Origin: Candidatus Pelagibacter communis
GTDB lineage: Bacteria > Pseudomonadota > Alphaproteobacteria > Pelagibacterales > Pelagibacteraceae
DNA length: 64,000 nt
Assembly (NCBI RefSeq): GCF_001180225.1
Contig: NZ_CVST01000034.1
Location: 1-64,000, forward strand
Reading direction: 5' to 3'
Shown here: in pieces, positions 8,623-16,875 of the stretch
How positions within the stretch are numbered: the stretch's first letter is position 1
How the letters are laid out: the number at the start of each line of letters is the position of its first letter
Notes under the pieces: model-generated
Database searches by the model: none
Seen by the model: the letters and a program-made list of their open reading frames with translations, nothing else
What the model was told of the DNA's origin: nothing
Position numbers and translations under genes: made by a program

Positions 8623-9480
8623 ATGAAAAATATTGGTTTTATTGGTGTTGGTTATATGGGTTATGGAATTGCTAAAAACATCATTAAGCACAAAAATAAT
8701 CTTTTTGTAATTGCTAACAAAAATCGTAAACCTATTGAAAAGATAGCAAGTGAGGGAGCTGTAGAAGTTAAATCATTTGAAGATTTTGCGTCTAAAAATT
8801 TAGATGCTATATTTATGTGTGTTACCAACACACCTATTGCAAAATCTATTTCGGAGAAATTATCAAATATATTAAGTAATAAAACAATTGTGATTGATAT
8901 TACTACTCACAATAAAACTGGCTCTATTGAAACTGAGACAATTTTTAAATCAAATAATATTAACTACGTTGAATGCCCAGTAATGGGGGGGCCTGTTCAA
9001 GCAGAAGAAGGTGTTTTAGGCGGTATTGTCGGAGCGTCAGATGAAAATTTTAAAATAGCAGAGCCTTATTTTAATATATTTTGTAAGGATTATTTTCATT
9101 TTGGTCCAGTAGGTATGGGTGCAAAATCAAAACTTTTAAATAACTTTTTGTCTTTAGGAAATGGAGCATTAGTAAATCATTTAGCAAAATGTGCTACTGG
9201 ATTAGGATTAGATCTAAAAAAAGTATTTGATGTTGCAAAGCTAGGATCTGGAAACTCTGCTGCTCTGAACAGAGTTTTTGATAATTTGCTTAAAGGTGAT
9301 TACACAGGATTTAAATTTACCGCAAGTAACTCTGTTAAAGATTTAACTTACATTCAGGATCTTTTAAAAGATTTTCCTGAAGCTGAAAAAGTTGCTGAAC
9401 TAAATAAAAATTATTTTCAAAAAGCTGTTGATGATGGTTATGGAGAAAATTTTATTAGTGAATTAATTAATAAAAAATAA
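8623..9480 (+). CDS. NAD(P)-dependent beta-hydroxyacid dehydrogenase (GarR/HIBADH family)
   Basis: This is a full-length (285 aa) family member. GFIGVGYMGYG at residues 5-15 binds the dinucleotide. The substrate loop CPVMGGPVQAEEG lies near residue 118, and the catalytic lysine motif GMGAKSKLLNN near residue 165. A very strong AGGAGG site precedes the ATG by four bases. It ends the plus-strand run with the UxaA-type dehydratase and the EamA permease. If that dehydratase acts on galactarate or glucarate, this enzyme would suit tartronate semialdehyde reduction to glycerate; no aldolase (GarL) is in the window to complete the route. 3-Hydroxyisobutyrate is the alternative substrate. Confidence 0.88.
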   Translation: MKNIGFIGVGYMGYGIAKNIIKHKNNLFVIANKNRKPIEKIASEGAVEVKSFEDFASKNLDAIFMCVTNTPIAKSISEKLSNILSNKTIVIDITTHNKTGSIETETIFKSNNINYVECPVMGGPVQAEEGVLGGIVGASDENFKIAEPYFNIFCKDYFHFGPVGMGAKSKLLNNFLSLGNGALVNHLAKCATGLGLDLKKVFDVAKLGSGNSAALNRVFDNLLKGDYTGFKFTASNSVKDLTYIQDLLKDFPEAEKVAELNKNYFQKAVDDGYGENFISELINKK

Positions 9481-9582
9481 TTGAAGGAAGTTAAATAAGA
9501 TATCGGGAATCTACTAAAGCAGTAGGTTGTATTCAACTTATATATTTGCATTAAATACAAATAAATTTATTGAAAATAATTT

Positions 9583-9591
9583 TGATATAAT
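9583..9591 (+). promoter_or_regulatory. extended -10 promoter for a short transcript
   Basis: TGATATAAT is a perfect extended -10 element (TGn plus TATAAT). No good -35 is seen at the usual distance, which extended -10 promoters tolerate. Transcription would start near 9598, just before the AAGGAGG at 9606-9612. This is the best promoter signal in the 9481-9764 gap. Confidence 0.5.
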
Positions 9592-9615
9592 TACCTTTTT
9601 ATATGAAGGAGGTTT

Positions 9616-9645
9616 ATGTTAAAATTGCTACCACCTGATACTTAG
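9616..9645 (+). CDS. possible 9-codon ORF with strong ribosome site
   Basis: ATG to TAG encodes MLKLLPPDT. An AAGGAGG lies at 9606-9612, three bases before the ATG; the Rieske gene of this window uses the same GGAGGTTTATG arrangement. Inside the ORF, ACCACCT can pair with AGGAGGT except for one central A-A, so the ribosome site might be masked by a hairpin. The Pro-Pro-Asp codons are a known class of strong translation pause relieved by EF-P. No gene follows on this strand, so a classic attenuator leader has no obvious target. It could be a leader, a micropeptide, or part of a small RNA. I do not recognise the peptide. Confidence 0.35.
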   Translation: MLKLLPPDT

Positions 9646-9718
9646 CTGAAGATCTTTAGATATAAAAAAACTTAAAATAATAAAATCCGTTTGGATTTAA
9701 TGCCAAAGAGGCGATAAA

Positions 9719-9757
9719 AAGGGAGCTCTTTAGGTATCAACTAAAGAGCGAACCCTT
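9719..9757 (-). terminator. intrinsic terminator hairpin
   Basis: GCTCTTTAG (9725-9733) and CTAAAGAGC (9741-9749) form a perfect 9-bp stem with a 7-nt loop. It is extended by AAGGG (9719-9723) pairing with CCCTT (9753-9757). Read on the minus strand it is followed by a T-run, just after the stop of the 173-aa gene at 9765, so it should end that operon. On the plus strand it may also close the short transcript from near 9598, although no U-run follows there. The remainder of the 9481-9764 gap holds weaker repeats: TTGTATT/AATACAA, CTACT/AGTAG and AAATCC/GGATTT. Confidence 0.7.
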
Positions 9758-9764
9758 AAAAAAA

Positions 9765-10286
9765 TTAATTTTTAGACTTTAATATTTCTAGGGGAAGTGG
9801 TGCTTCTGGATATTTTTTTTCACACAACTTTTCATAAATTTCACAAAAGTTAAAAATTGTTTTTACAACTTCGTTTTCATCTTTTGAGTTTAATTTTGTA
9901 ATTAACATATCTCGATCTTTTTCTAACTCTTTAATTTGTTCCCCTGAAAAAAATTCTCCAGTTTCTATTTCCCAGTAAGTATCCTCTAATTCTACTTCAC
10001 TTAATTCATTTAATTTTTTTTGTAACATTATAATTGTTTCATCATCAGTTTCTGTATTTCTCATAGGAGAATTTTTTAATTTGCCCAAACATTTATCTCT
10101 TAAACCATCAATAAAATGATCATAAGGTTTTCCTAAACTTAATTCTTTAAAATGATTACTAATAAAATATTTTTTTATTGCTGAATCTGTAGAAATTTTT
10201 TCTTTACCCTTAATTATTGCAACTTGAACATATATCTCTTGAGAAACGTATTCCTCTATATGATCTGTTACTGATACTGGAAGCAT
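9765..10286 (-). CDS. hypothetical protein, acidic, no recognised domain
   Basis: This is a 173-aa soluble protein that I do not recognise. It has no signal peptide or membrane segment. The middle (about 85-140) is rich in Glu, Lys and Leu with heptad-like spacing (KKLNELSEVELED, KELEKDRDMLITKL) and may form a short coiled coil. Four cysteines are scattered without a metal motif. It follows the DMGDH-like flavoprotein by 8 bp on the same strand, so the two are co-transcribed, and a strong terminator lies directly after it. An accessory role for that enzyme is possible from position alone. Confidence 0.65.
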   Translation of the reverse strand: MLPVSVTDHIEEYVSQEIYVQVAIIKGKEKISTDSAIKKYFISNHFKELSLGKPYDHFIDGLRDKCLGKLKNSPMRNTETDDETIIMLQKKLNELSEVELEDTYWEIETGEFFSGEQIKELEKDRDMLITKLNSKDENEVVKTIFNFCEIYEKLCEKKYPEAPLPLEILKSKN

Positions 10287-10294
10287 TGTTTATT

Positions 10295-12724
10295 TTAAGA
10301 TTTTAGCCTATCGTTATTTGAATCAAAAGCAGGTTCATCAATAACTTTTGATTTAACATCTTTTCCTTGGATTTTAATCAAAAACTCATTTCCAACTTTT
10401 GCTAATTCAGTTTTGACATATCCAAAAGCTAAACTTTTGTTTACTCTATACCCGTATGCACCTGATGTGGTAAGACCTACTATATTACCATTAGAGAAAA
10501 TTGGTTCATTTCCATGAGCATCTGCATCTACAGCATCGACTTCCATATAAACTAATTTAATTTTTGGACCATTTTTTATTAAATTCGATACAATTTTGGA
10601 TCCTTTAAATTCAGATTTTTTTTCAATATTAAAAAATCTTTCCAAGCCTGCTTCAACTACACTAATTTCTGGAGTTAATTCTGATCCCCAACCTCTGTAT
10701 CCCTTCTCAATTCTCATAGAATTCATTGCATGAGCCCCAAAATCTATAATATCAAATTCCTTACCAGCTTCGCTTAATAACTCATATAGTTTTTCCATAT
10801 CTTTAAAGTCATGATGCAACTCCCAGCCAAGTTCACCCATATAGTTTACTCTTAAGGCTGTTACATTAATGTCGCCTAAACTTACTTCCTTACTTTTTAA
10901 CCAAGGGAAATTTTCATTTCCTAAATCTGTATCTGTTAATTTTTGTAAAACCATTCTTGATTTTGGTCCTATGATACCTATTACACCTTTATCTAAAGTT
11001 ATATTTTTAATTTCAACTTTTTCGTTTTCTCTTTTATTTTGATTTAGCCAATCCAAATCTCTAATTTCCGATACCGCACCTGATAATGCATAATAATGGT
11101 TATCTTTTAATTTAGTTAAAGTTAGTTCAGTTTGAATTCTTCCAATATCATTTAAAAGATGAGTTAAAACAATACTTCCATCTTTTTTTGGAACTCTATT
11201 AACACAAAGTCTTTCTAAAAAGTTATAACTATCTTCTCCATTAATTTCATATTTTGAAAAAGTTGATAGATCAATCAAGCCTACATTATTATGAACATGT
11301 AGACATTCTTTTTGAATGATAGGAAATAAATTATTTCTTTTATAACTTAATTCTTCTTTAGTATTATCTTTATTAAACCAAGCTGGTTTTTCCCATCCAT
11401 ATAAATCAAAATATTCAGCACCTTTTTCTTTTAACTTTTGGTAAATTGGTGTTGTTTTCATTGGTCTTCCAACCTCTACAACATCATTAGGCATTGGAGT
11501 TACGTACATTCTTCGATATTGCTCTTTTGATTTTTCAATTGAATAATTTTTATCAACCCAACTCATGTATCTTCTTGGTTCAAATTCCATCATATTTATT
11601 TCTGAGTCACCATGTACAATCCACTGAGCCATATATTTTCCAGCTCCCCCTCCATGAGCAATTCCAATACTTGCTGCACAAAACATCCAAAAGTTTTTAA
11701 GTCCGGGTGCAGGACCAGCTAAAAAATTATCATCAGGTGTATGTGTAATAGGACCACATATAATTCTTTTAATACCTACATCTTTAAACTGTGGAATACG
11801 ATCCATTCCTTTCTCTAAGTGTTCTGCAATTCTATCAAGATCTGGATCCAACAACTCCATATCAAATTTCCAATCCATTCCATCTAAAGCCCAAGCTGCC
11901 ACATCTTTTTCATAAGGACCAATTAAAAGTCCTTTGCCCTCTTGTCTTAGATAAGAAGAAGAGTCTGGATCTCTTACAACTGGTAATTCTTTGCTTAATT
12001 TTTCTATTTCAGGATGAGCTTCTGTAACTAAGTATTGATGGATCATATTTATACTTGGAACATTTTTTAAACCAACCATCTGTGCTACTTCTGGACAAAA
12101 ACTTCCTGCAGCATTAACAACATGCTCACAAACAATATCACCCTTTTCAGTAATTACTTTCCACTCTCCTGAAGGCAATTGTTCAATATCAGTTACTCTA
12201 TTTTTTCTATAAATTTTGGCTCCTCCATTTCTTGCTCCTTTAGCCATTGCATTTGTTGTGCTAGTTGGATCTGTATAGCCATCTTCTGTAGTTAAAAAAG
12301 CACCTTTAATTCCATCTAACTTTATAAAAGGATGATATTGATGAATTTCCTCTGTTGATATAATTGAGCATGGAGAACCAGCTATATCTAAAATTCCTTT
12401 AGTATAATCAAACCACTCAAGATCCTCTTTGGTATATGCTAACCTTAAACTCCCTGTTTCATGAAATCCTGTTGGTTGCTCAGTTTCTTTTTCTAATAAC
12501 TTATAGAGGTTAGTTGAATGAAGATGAATTTTTGCAAGATTTAAACTCGTTAACATATGAGGACATTGACCTGCAGCATGCCAAGTTGATCCAGAAGTAA
12601 GTTCACTTTTTTCAATTAAAACTACATCACTCCATCCTTCTTTTGTAAGATGATAGAGTAAACTAACTCCCATTATACCACCGCCAACAATTACAAGCTT
12701 TGCGTGAGACTGAATTTTATCCAT
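10295..12724 (-). CDS. dimethylglycine/sarcosine dehydrogenase-like flavoprotein (copy 1)
   Basis: This 809-aa protein has the two-part layout of DMGDH and sarcosine dehydrogenase: an N-terminal FAD amine oxidase domain (about 1-400) and a C-terminal GcvT-like folate domain (about 430-800). The GGGIMG dinucleotide motif is at residues 14-19. H49 in SGSTWHAAG corresponds to the histidine that carries covalent FAD in mammalian DMGDH. The C-terminal part shows the [10 protein letters not shown] signature of folate-binding GcvT relatives. It would oxidise an N-methyl group and pass the C1 unit to tetrahydrofolate. A cytochrome c' gene lies 77 bp upstream on the same strand. It is one of three paralogues here; the substrate may differ from true dimethylglycine. 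Confidence 0.88.
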   Translation of the reverse strand: MDKIQSHAKLVIVGGGIMGVSLLYHLTKEGWSDVVLIEKSELTSGSTWHAAGQCPHMLTSLNLAKIHLHSTNLYKLLEKETEQPTGFHETGSLRLAYTKEDLEWFDYTKGILDIAGSPCSIISTEEIHQYHPFIKLDGIKGAFLTTEDGYTDPTSTTNAMAKGARNGGAKIYRKNRVTDIEQLPSGEWKVITEKGDIVCEHVVNAAGSFCPEVAQMVGLKNVPSINMIHQYLVTEAHPEIEKLSKELPVVRDPDSSSYLRQEGKGLLIGPYEKDVAAWALDGMDWKFDMELLDPDLDRIAEHLEKGMDRIPQFKDVGIKRIICGPITHTPDDNFLAGPAPGLKNFWMFCAASIGIAHGGGAGKYMAQWIVHGDSEINMMEFEPRRYMSWVDKNYSIEKSKEQYRRMYVTPMPNDVVEVGRPMKTTPIYQKLKEKGAEYFDLYGWEKPAWFNKDNTKEELSYKRNNLFPIIQKECLHVHNNVGLIDLSTFSKYEINGEDSYNFLERLCVNRVPKKDGSIVLTHLLNDIGRIQTELTLTKLKDNHYYALSGAVSEIRDLDWLNQNKRENEKVEIKNITLDKGVIGIIGPKSRMVLQKLTDTDLGNENFPWLKSKEVSLGDINVTALRVNYMGELGWELHHDFKDMEKLYELLSEAGKEFDIIDFGAHAMNSMRIEKGYRGWGSELTPEISVVEAGLERFFNIEKKSEFKGSKIVSNLIKNGPKIKLVYMEVDAVDADAHGNEPIFSNGNIVGLTTSGAYGYRVNKSLAFGYVKTELAKVGNEFLIKIQGKDVKSKVIDEPAFDSNNDRLKS

Positions 12725-12801
12725 AAAAAAAGAAACTACTTAGATTTTAAATTAATTAAACAAAATTAATTTTAGTTAACCAAAATGGGTATATGAATTT
12801 A

Positions 12802-13269
12802 TTAATGTGGTTTTCTATATTTGGAATGACAGGCCTTACAATTCGCCCACATTAATTTTCCTAGAGTTCCTCTGATATCATCTGCATCTTCTATAATAGA
12901 AGTGAGTTTAATCATATCATCAGCAGATTTTTGCATTAATGCGTTGAAAGTATCTTTTTCTTCCCAAATTATAGGTAGTGCTTCTGTTTTAAATCCTTCT
13001 TTAGAATTTTCTGGAAATAGATCTAATAAAGTAATGTAATTTTCACTCATTTCTTTCATTAGTTCTATCGCTTCATCAAAATCTCCATTTGAAGAAAAAG
13101 ATTGTACCCTCTTAGCGGTTCTATAATTCTTACCAAATAGTGCTTTTCTACTTTTAATAATATCTTCTACTGACAACTCAGCATTAGCTAATGAGCCAGA
13201 AAACACCATAATTAAAGATAATATTATTGTACCAAAGACCTTCTTGGTATGTTTTAATAAGTTATGCAT
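12802..13269 (-). CDS. class II cytochrome c (cytochrome c'-type)
   Basis: This 155-aa periplasmic haem protein has an N-terminal signal peptide (basic start, hydrophobic core IILSLIMVFSG, cleavage after LANA). The single haem motif CKACH sits at the far C-terminus, the hallmark of cytochrome c'/c-556 class II. The body is predicted four-helix. The start at 13269 has AAGGTG eight bases upstream. It is divergent from a cytochrome b561 gene, and the two ORFs overlap by 6 bp at the palindrome ATGCAT. The partner b561 could reduce it from the quinone pool; a link with the DMGDH-like gene downstream is suggested by position only. Confidence 0.9.
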   Translation of the reverse strand: MHNLLKHTKKVFGTIILSLIMVFSGSLANAELSVEDIIKSRKALFGKNYRTAKRVQSFSSNGDFDEAIELMKEMSENYITLLDLFPENSKEGFKTEALPIIWEEKDTFNALMQKSADDMIKLTSIIEDADDIRGTLGKLMWANCKACHSKYRKPH

Positions 13270-13791
13270 GTTAAGAACACCTTAACAGAATATGGACTGA
13301 TTTCAAAGTTAATGCACTGGTTAAGTGCAATCTTGCTTTTAATTCAAATTCCTCTTGGCTTTTATTTAGTTGGTTTAGATTTTGGTGAGGAAAGAATAAC
13401 TATTGAAAACATTCATGTATTGATTGGTCTTGGAATATTTTACGTTATAATTTTTAGATTACTTAATAATTTGATTAATCCTGTTCCAAAGTTAGGACCT
13501 GCTACTTTTATCGGGCAAAGGTTTATTGCTAAACTAAATCATTTATTGTTATACATCACAGTCTTATCAATAACTATTTCAGGAATATTGAAGAAACTAT
13601 TTAATGGTGAACCTTTGGCGATTTTTTTAAAAGAAATAAAAATAAAAGACAATTTTGAACTTGCTGATCAATTTTATAACATTCATATAATATCAAACTA
13701 TGTACTTATTGGTTTAGTTGCTTTACATGTAAGTGCCGTAATAATTCATAAATTATTCTTTAAAGAAAATTTATTAAAAAAAATATTATAA
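13264..13791 (+). CDS. cytochrome b561 family protein
   Basis: This 175-aa protein has four membrane helices, as in bacterial (CybB-type) cytochrome b561. Histidine ligands fit the family: LMHWLS near residue 18, IHVLIGLGIF near 53, LNHLLLYI near 95 and ALHVSAVIIHK near 160. It probably exchanges electrons between quinol and a periplasmic acceptor such as the divergent cytochrome c'. The ATG at 13264 lies inside the start region of that gene. Homology does begin near here, but no ribosome site is visible, so a leaderless message or a later start (MHWLS, 13312) remains possible. Confidence 0.88.
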   Translation: MHVKNTLTEYGLISKLMHWLSAILLLIQIPLGFYLVGLDFGEERITIENIHVLIGLGIFYVIIFRLLNNLINPVPKLGPATFIGQRFIAKLNHLLLYITVLSITISGILKKLFNGEPLAIFLKEIKIKDNFELADQFYNIHIISNYVLIGLVALHVSAVIIHKLFFKENLLKKIL

Positions 13792-13807
13792 TAATTAATC
13801 ATCAGAC

Positions 13808-15124
13808 ATGGAAAAATCATCTATTGGATATATTTTAAAATTATCTATTCCAATTTTTTTTGCCAACTTGGCTATTCCATTAGTGGCAATTATTGACACG
13901 TCTTTAATGGGTAACTTAGGTAATGTTTCTTATTTATCTGCAACCTCTGTTGCAGCAAATTTATTTTCAATGATTTTTTGGAGCTTTGGATTTTTAAGAA
14001 TGGGAACAGTCGGTATGGTTTCTCAAGCTAATGGTGCTGAAAATTATAAAGAAATTATTAATATTGTTTTAAGAAATTTGTTATTTGTAATTATACTTTC
14101 TATTGTCTTATTTTTTGCTCAAAATTTAATTCTTAAGATAAGTTTACAAATATTTGATCTAAATTCACAAACTACTTCTTTTTATGAGGAATATTTTAAA
14201 ATTAGAATTTATTCAGCTCCAGGCGAACTTACTCTTTATATTATAACAGGTTTTTTTGTTGGATTACAAAAAACTAAAATTTCAAGTATTGCAGTAGGAT
14301 TTTTCTCAATATTAAATATTATATTGAGCATAATTCTCGTAACTCAATACAATTTAAATATTAAAGGTGTTGCTTATGGAACTCTTTTTTCTGGGATAAT
14401 TACCTCTACTGTTTTTTTAATTTATACTTTTTTTTATTTAAACAAGCTCACAAAAATTAATTTTATAATAAGAGAAATTATTGATCTAAATAAATTAAAA
14501 AATATTTTTAATATTAATTTTAATATTTTTATTCGAACTATATTGCTTACTTTTTCTTTTTTGTGGTTCACATACCTTGGATCAAAAATTGGAGAAGAGT
14601 ATATCGCTGCTAACGCGATATTAATTAATCTTGTCTTTCTATCAGCATTCATTTTAGATGCTTACGCATTTTCAACTGAAGGAATTATTGGTTATTCATT
14701 GGGTAAAAAAGATAAAAATTTATACAGTTCAATTGTTAAAAATTCTTTTATTTTAAGTTCAGTTACAGGCTTAGGTATTTCTGTTGTTTATTATTTTATT
14801 CATAAGAATGTGATTTATATGATGTCTGATATTGATTTAATTAGATCTTTAAGTTTAGATTATTCAATTTGGATGATTATCTTGCCTTTTTTTGCATCTT
14901 TTTGTTATCAATTTGATGGTATTTTCATTGGAGCCTCTCAAACAAAAGAAATTAGAAATGCTATGTTTTTTTCTGTTTCTTTATATTTATTAATTTCTTT
15001 AGTTCTAACAAATTACATTTCAAATCATGGGGTATGGATATCGTTAACAATATTTATGATCTTGAGAGCTTTGTCTTTATATTATTATTTAAACAGGATT
15101 TATTTAAGATTTAATGACAGTTAA
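13808..15124 (+). CDS. MATE family efflux transporter
   Basis: This 438-aa membrane protein has about twelve helices in two related halves. The first half opens SIPIFFANLAIPLVAIIDTSLMG, containing the Pro and Asp positions typical of MATE (NorM/DinF type) Na+- or H+-driven exporters. A GFLRMGTVGMVSQANG segment near residue 60 is a strong family signature. It starts 16 bp after the b561 gene and may share its transcript. Its last 14 bp overlap the end of the convergent DUF4396 gene. Cargo is unknown; the DinF-like branch is often linked with oxidised or cationic compounds. Confidence 0.9.
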   Translation: MEKSSIGYILKLSIPIFFANLAIPLVAIIDTSLMGNLGNVSYLSATSVAANLFSMIFWSFGFLRMGTVGMVSQANGAENYKEIINIVLRNLLFVIILSIVLFFAQNLILKISLQIFDLNSQTTSFYEEYFKIRIYSAPGELTLYIITGFFVGLQKTKISSIAVGFFSILNIILSIILVTQYNLNIKGVAYGTLFSGIITSTVFLIYTFFYLNKLTKINFIIREIIDLNKLKNIFNINFNIFIRTILLTFSFLWFTYLGSKIGEEYIAANAILINLVFLSAFILDAYAFSTEGIIGYSLGKKDKNLYSSIVKNSFILSSVTGLGISVVYYFIHKNVIYMMSDIDLIRSLSLDYSIWMIILPFFASFCYQFDGIFIGASQTKEIRNAMFFSVSLYLLISLVLTNYISNHGVWISLTIFMILRALSLYYYLNRIYLRFNDS

Positions 15125-15548
15125 TCCCGTATTTTTTTAATCTCCAATAATTGTAGGGCCATGGAGTTAAAAAACCTACTATCAGCATAATCGGAATAAC
15201 CCACCAAGTTAAAATGGCACCACCTGTTAAAACAAAGTCAGTCAAATTCATCATCACTTCCATGCTAATCATTGAAATCAAACTCATTCCAGAAGCTGTC
15301 TTCAAAGCATTATTAAATTCAAAACCTTGTCTCATTAGAATTACTGTTTCTAATATTATACTTGTGATTAAACCGTTTATTATTGCTAGAATCATTATAC
15401 CTAATACTGGAAAAGGAATTTGTGTAAGTTGAAAAAATAAAATTGTTCCAAAATCTCCGATGGCACAACCTAATAGACACCATGCTGTATTCTTTGCACT
15501 TCTTCTCCAAGTATGTTTACAAGACCAATGAAAAGTTGATGCTGTCAT
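15111..15548 (-). CDS. DUF4396 family membrane protein
   Basis: This 145-aa protein resembles the DUF4396 family: an early WSCKHTWRRSAKNTAWCLLGCA-type stretch (residues about 8-28) followed by AIGDFG, three or four membrane helices, and a C-terminal PWPYNYWRLKKYG ending with Cys-His. The conserved Cys and His residues hint at metal (perhaps copper) handling, but the family has no established function. It directly abuts the MBL-rhodanese gene, whose stop and its start share position 15548, so the two are coupled and a role in sulfur or metal stress is an inference. Confidence 0.75.
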   Translation of the reverse strand: MTASTFHWSCKHTWRRSAKNTAWCLLGCAIGDFGTILFFQLTQIPFPVLGIMILAIINGLITSIILETVILMRQGFEFNNALKTASGMSLISMISMEVMMNLTDFVLTGGAILTWWVIPIMLIVGFLTPWPYNYWRLKKYGINCH

Positions 15549-16564
15549 TAGTTAATTTCTAATCCTTTTTTTTTCCATTTTTCTAAACCACCAATTAAGT
15601 GAAAGCAGTTACCAAAATTATATGATTTAGAAATCTGAACTGCCAAAGTAGATCTGTGTCCATGAGCACAGTAAAAAAGAATTTTTTTATTTTTTAAGCT
15701 ATCTTTATTTTTCTCAATATAGTCATGCATAGAAGGAAATGGGACTATATAACTGTTATCTAATTTACCTTCTTTATCTATTTCATTTTGTTCTCTTAAA
15801 TCTATCAGAACTGTATTCTCTTCTTTTTTAATCTTGTTAAACTCCTCTGGCTCAATTCCATTGTTTACTTTTTGACGGTTTAAATCAATGCCCAACTTGA
15901 GATTACTTGGAACTGCAACATCCATCATTTTGGGATCTGGTAAATTTAAATTGTTCATAATATCTACATACTCTTCTACTGATTTTACCTGTAATCTTGG
16001 ATTAAATTGTCTTTCTTCTATAATAGTACTTACCATTTCTCCTTTATAATCATGAGCTGGATAAACTAGAGTTTGATCAGGTAGTTTTAATAATTTGTTA
16101 AATATTGAATTATAAGAGTCTTTAGGATCTCCGTTTTGAAAATCTGTTCTACCAGTCCCTCTAATTAATAATGTATCTCCTGTAAACACCCTATCACCCA
16201 TCAAAAAACTAAAGCTCTCAGAAGTATGACCTGGAGTATATAAAGCTTGTAGCTCAATTCCATCTATTTTGATTATCTCTTCATCTGATACTCTCATTGC
16301 TACTACATCGGCAGGAGTTTTATTCCCCATAACAGTTACACAATTAGTTTTATCTCTTAGTTCAGCAATTCCAGAAATATGATCTGCGTGAATATGGGTA
16401 TCTATCACCTTTACTAATTTTAAATCTAATTGATTTAACAAATTAATATACTGATCAACTTTTTCTAAGACTGGGTCTATTATTAAAGCTTCACGTCCTC
16501 TTCCAGATGCAATTAAATAAGTATAAGTACTAGAGACACTATCGAATATCTGTCTAAAGATCAT
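15548..16564 (-). CDS. metallo-beta-lactamase-fold hydrolase with rhodanese domain (persulfide dioxygenase-like)
   Basis: Of its 338 aa, residues about 1-230 form an ETHE1/glyoxalase-II-type MBL domain with THIHADH metal ligands (about 56-62), HTSESFSF near 112 and FTGDTLLIRGTGRTDFQ near 127. Residues about 240-338 form a rhodanese domain whose active-site loop CAHGHRS starts near residue 304 with its Cys intact. The combination is typical of enzymes that oxidise glutathione persulfide to sulfite (and the rhodanese then makes thiosulfate). It suggests detoxification of sulfide from methionine or DMSP sulfur. Adjacent DUF4396 and AzlCD genes lie on the same strand. Confidence 0.88.
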   Translation of the reverse strand: MIFRQIFDSVSSTYTYLIASGRGREALIIDPVLEKVDQYINLLNQLDLKLVKVIDTHIHADHISGIAELRDKTNCVTVMGNKTPADVVAMRVSDEEIIKIDGIELQALYTPGHTSESFSFLMGDRVFTGDTLLIRGTGRTDFQNGDPKDSYNSIFNKLLKLPDQTLVYPAHDYKGEMVSTIIEERQFNPRLQVKSVEEYVDIMNNLNLPDPKMMDVAVPSNLKLGIDLNRQKVNNGIEPEEFNKIKKEENTVLIDLREQNEIDKEGKLDNSYIVPFPSMHDYIEKNKDSLKNKKILFYCAHGHRSTLAVQISKSYNFGNCFHLIGGLEKWKKKGLEIN

Positions 16565-16565
16565 T

Positions 16566-16874
16566 TTAGATAAATATCAAAAACCAATAAGAAATTAAAC
16601 CAGACAAAATAGTTGCGATTATATTTCTTGAAAAATAACCAACAATTACAGCAACAATTGCAGCAAATATTTTAGGGTCATCCATTTCAATAAACTGACC
16701 GTAGTCATTTATAAAAATACCTGGAAAAATTATTGCAGGAAATACTGCTGATGGAACATAAGCTAACACAGCTTTTATTTTATCTCCCAACATGTCTCTA
16801 CTCACTAGAGCTACCATCGTCATTCTAGTAAAGTAAGTTAATATTCCTGCAACAATAATTGATAACCAAGTCAT
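16566..16874 (-). CDS. azlD: AzlD-type branched-chain amino acid transporter subunit
   Basis: This 102-aa membrane protein has three to four helices and is the size of AzlD. The N-terminal GILTYFTRMTMVAL segment and the AYVPSAVFPAIIFPGIF motif near residue 40 are characteristic. Together with AzlC it forms an exporter for branched-chain amino acids or related compounds. It follows azlC by one base and precedes the MBL-rhodanese gene by one base, so all are co-transcribed. Confidence 0.9.
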   Translation of the reverse strand: MTWLSIIVAGILTYFTRMTMVALVSRDMLGDKIKAVLAYVPSAVFPAIIFPGIFINDYGQFIEMDDPKIFAAIVAVIVGYFSRNIIATILSGLISYWFLIFI

Positions 16875-16875
16875 T

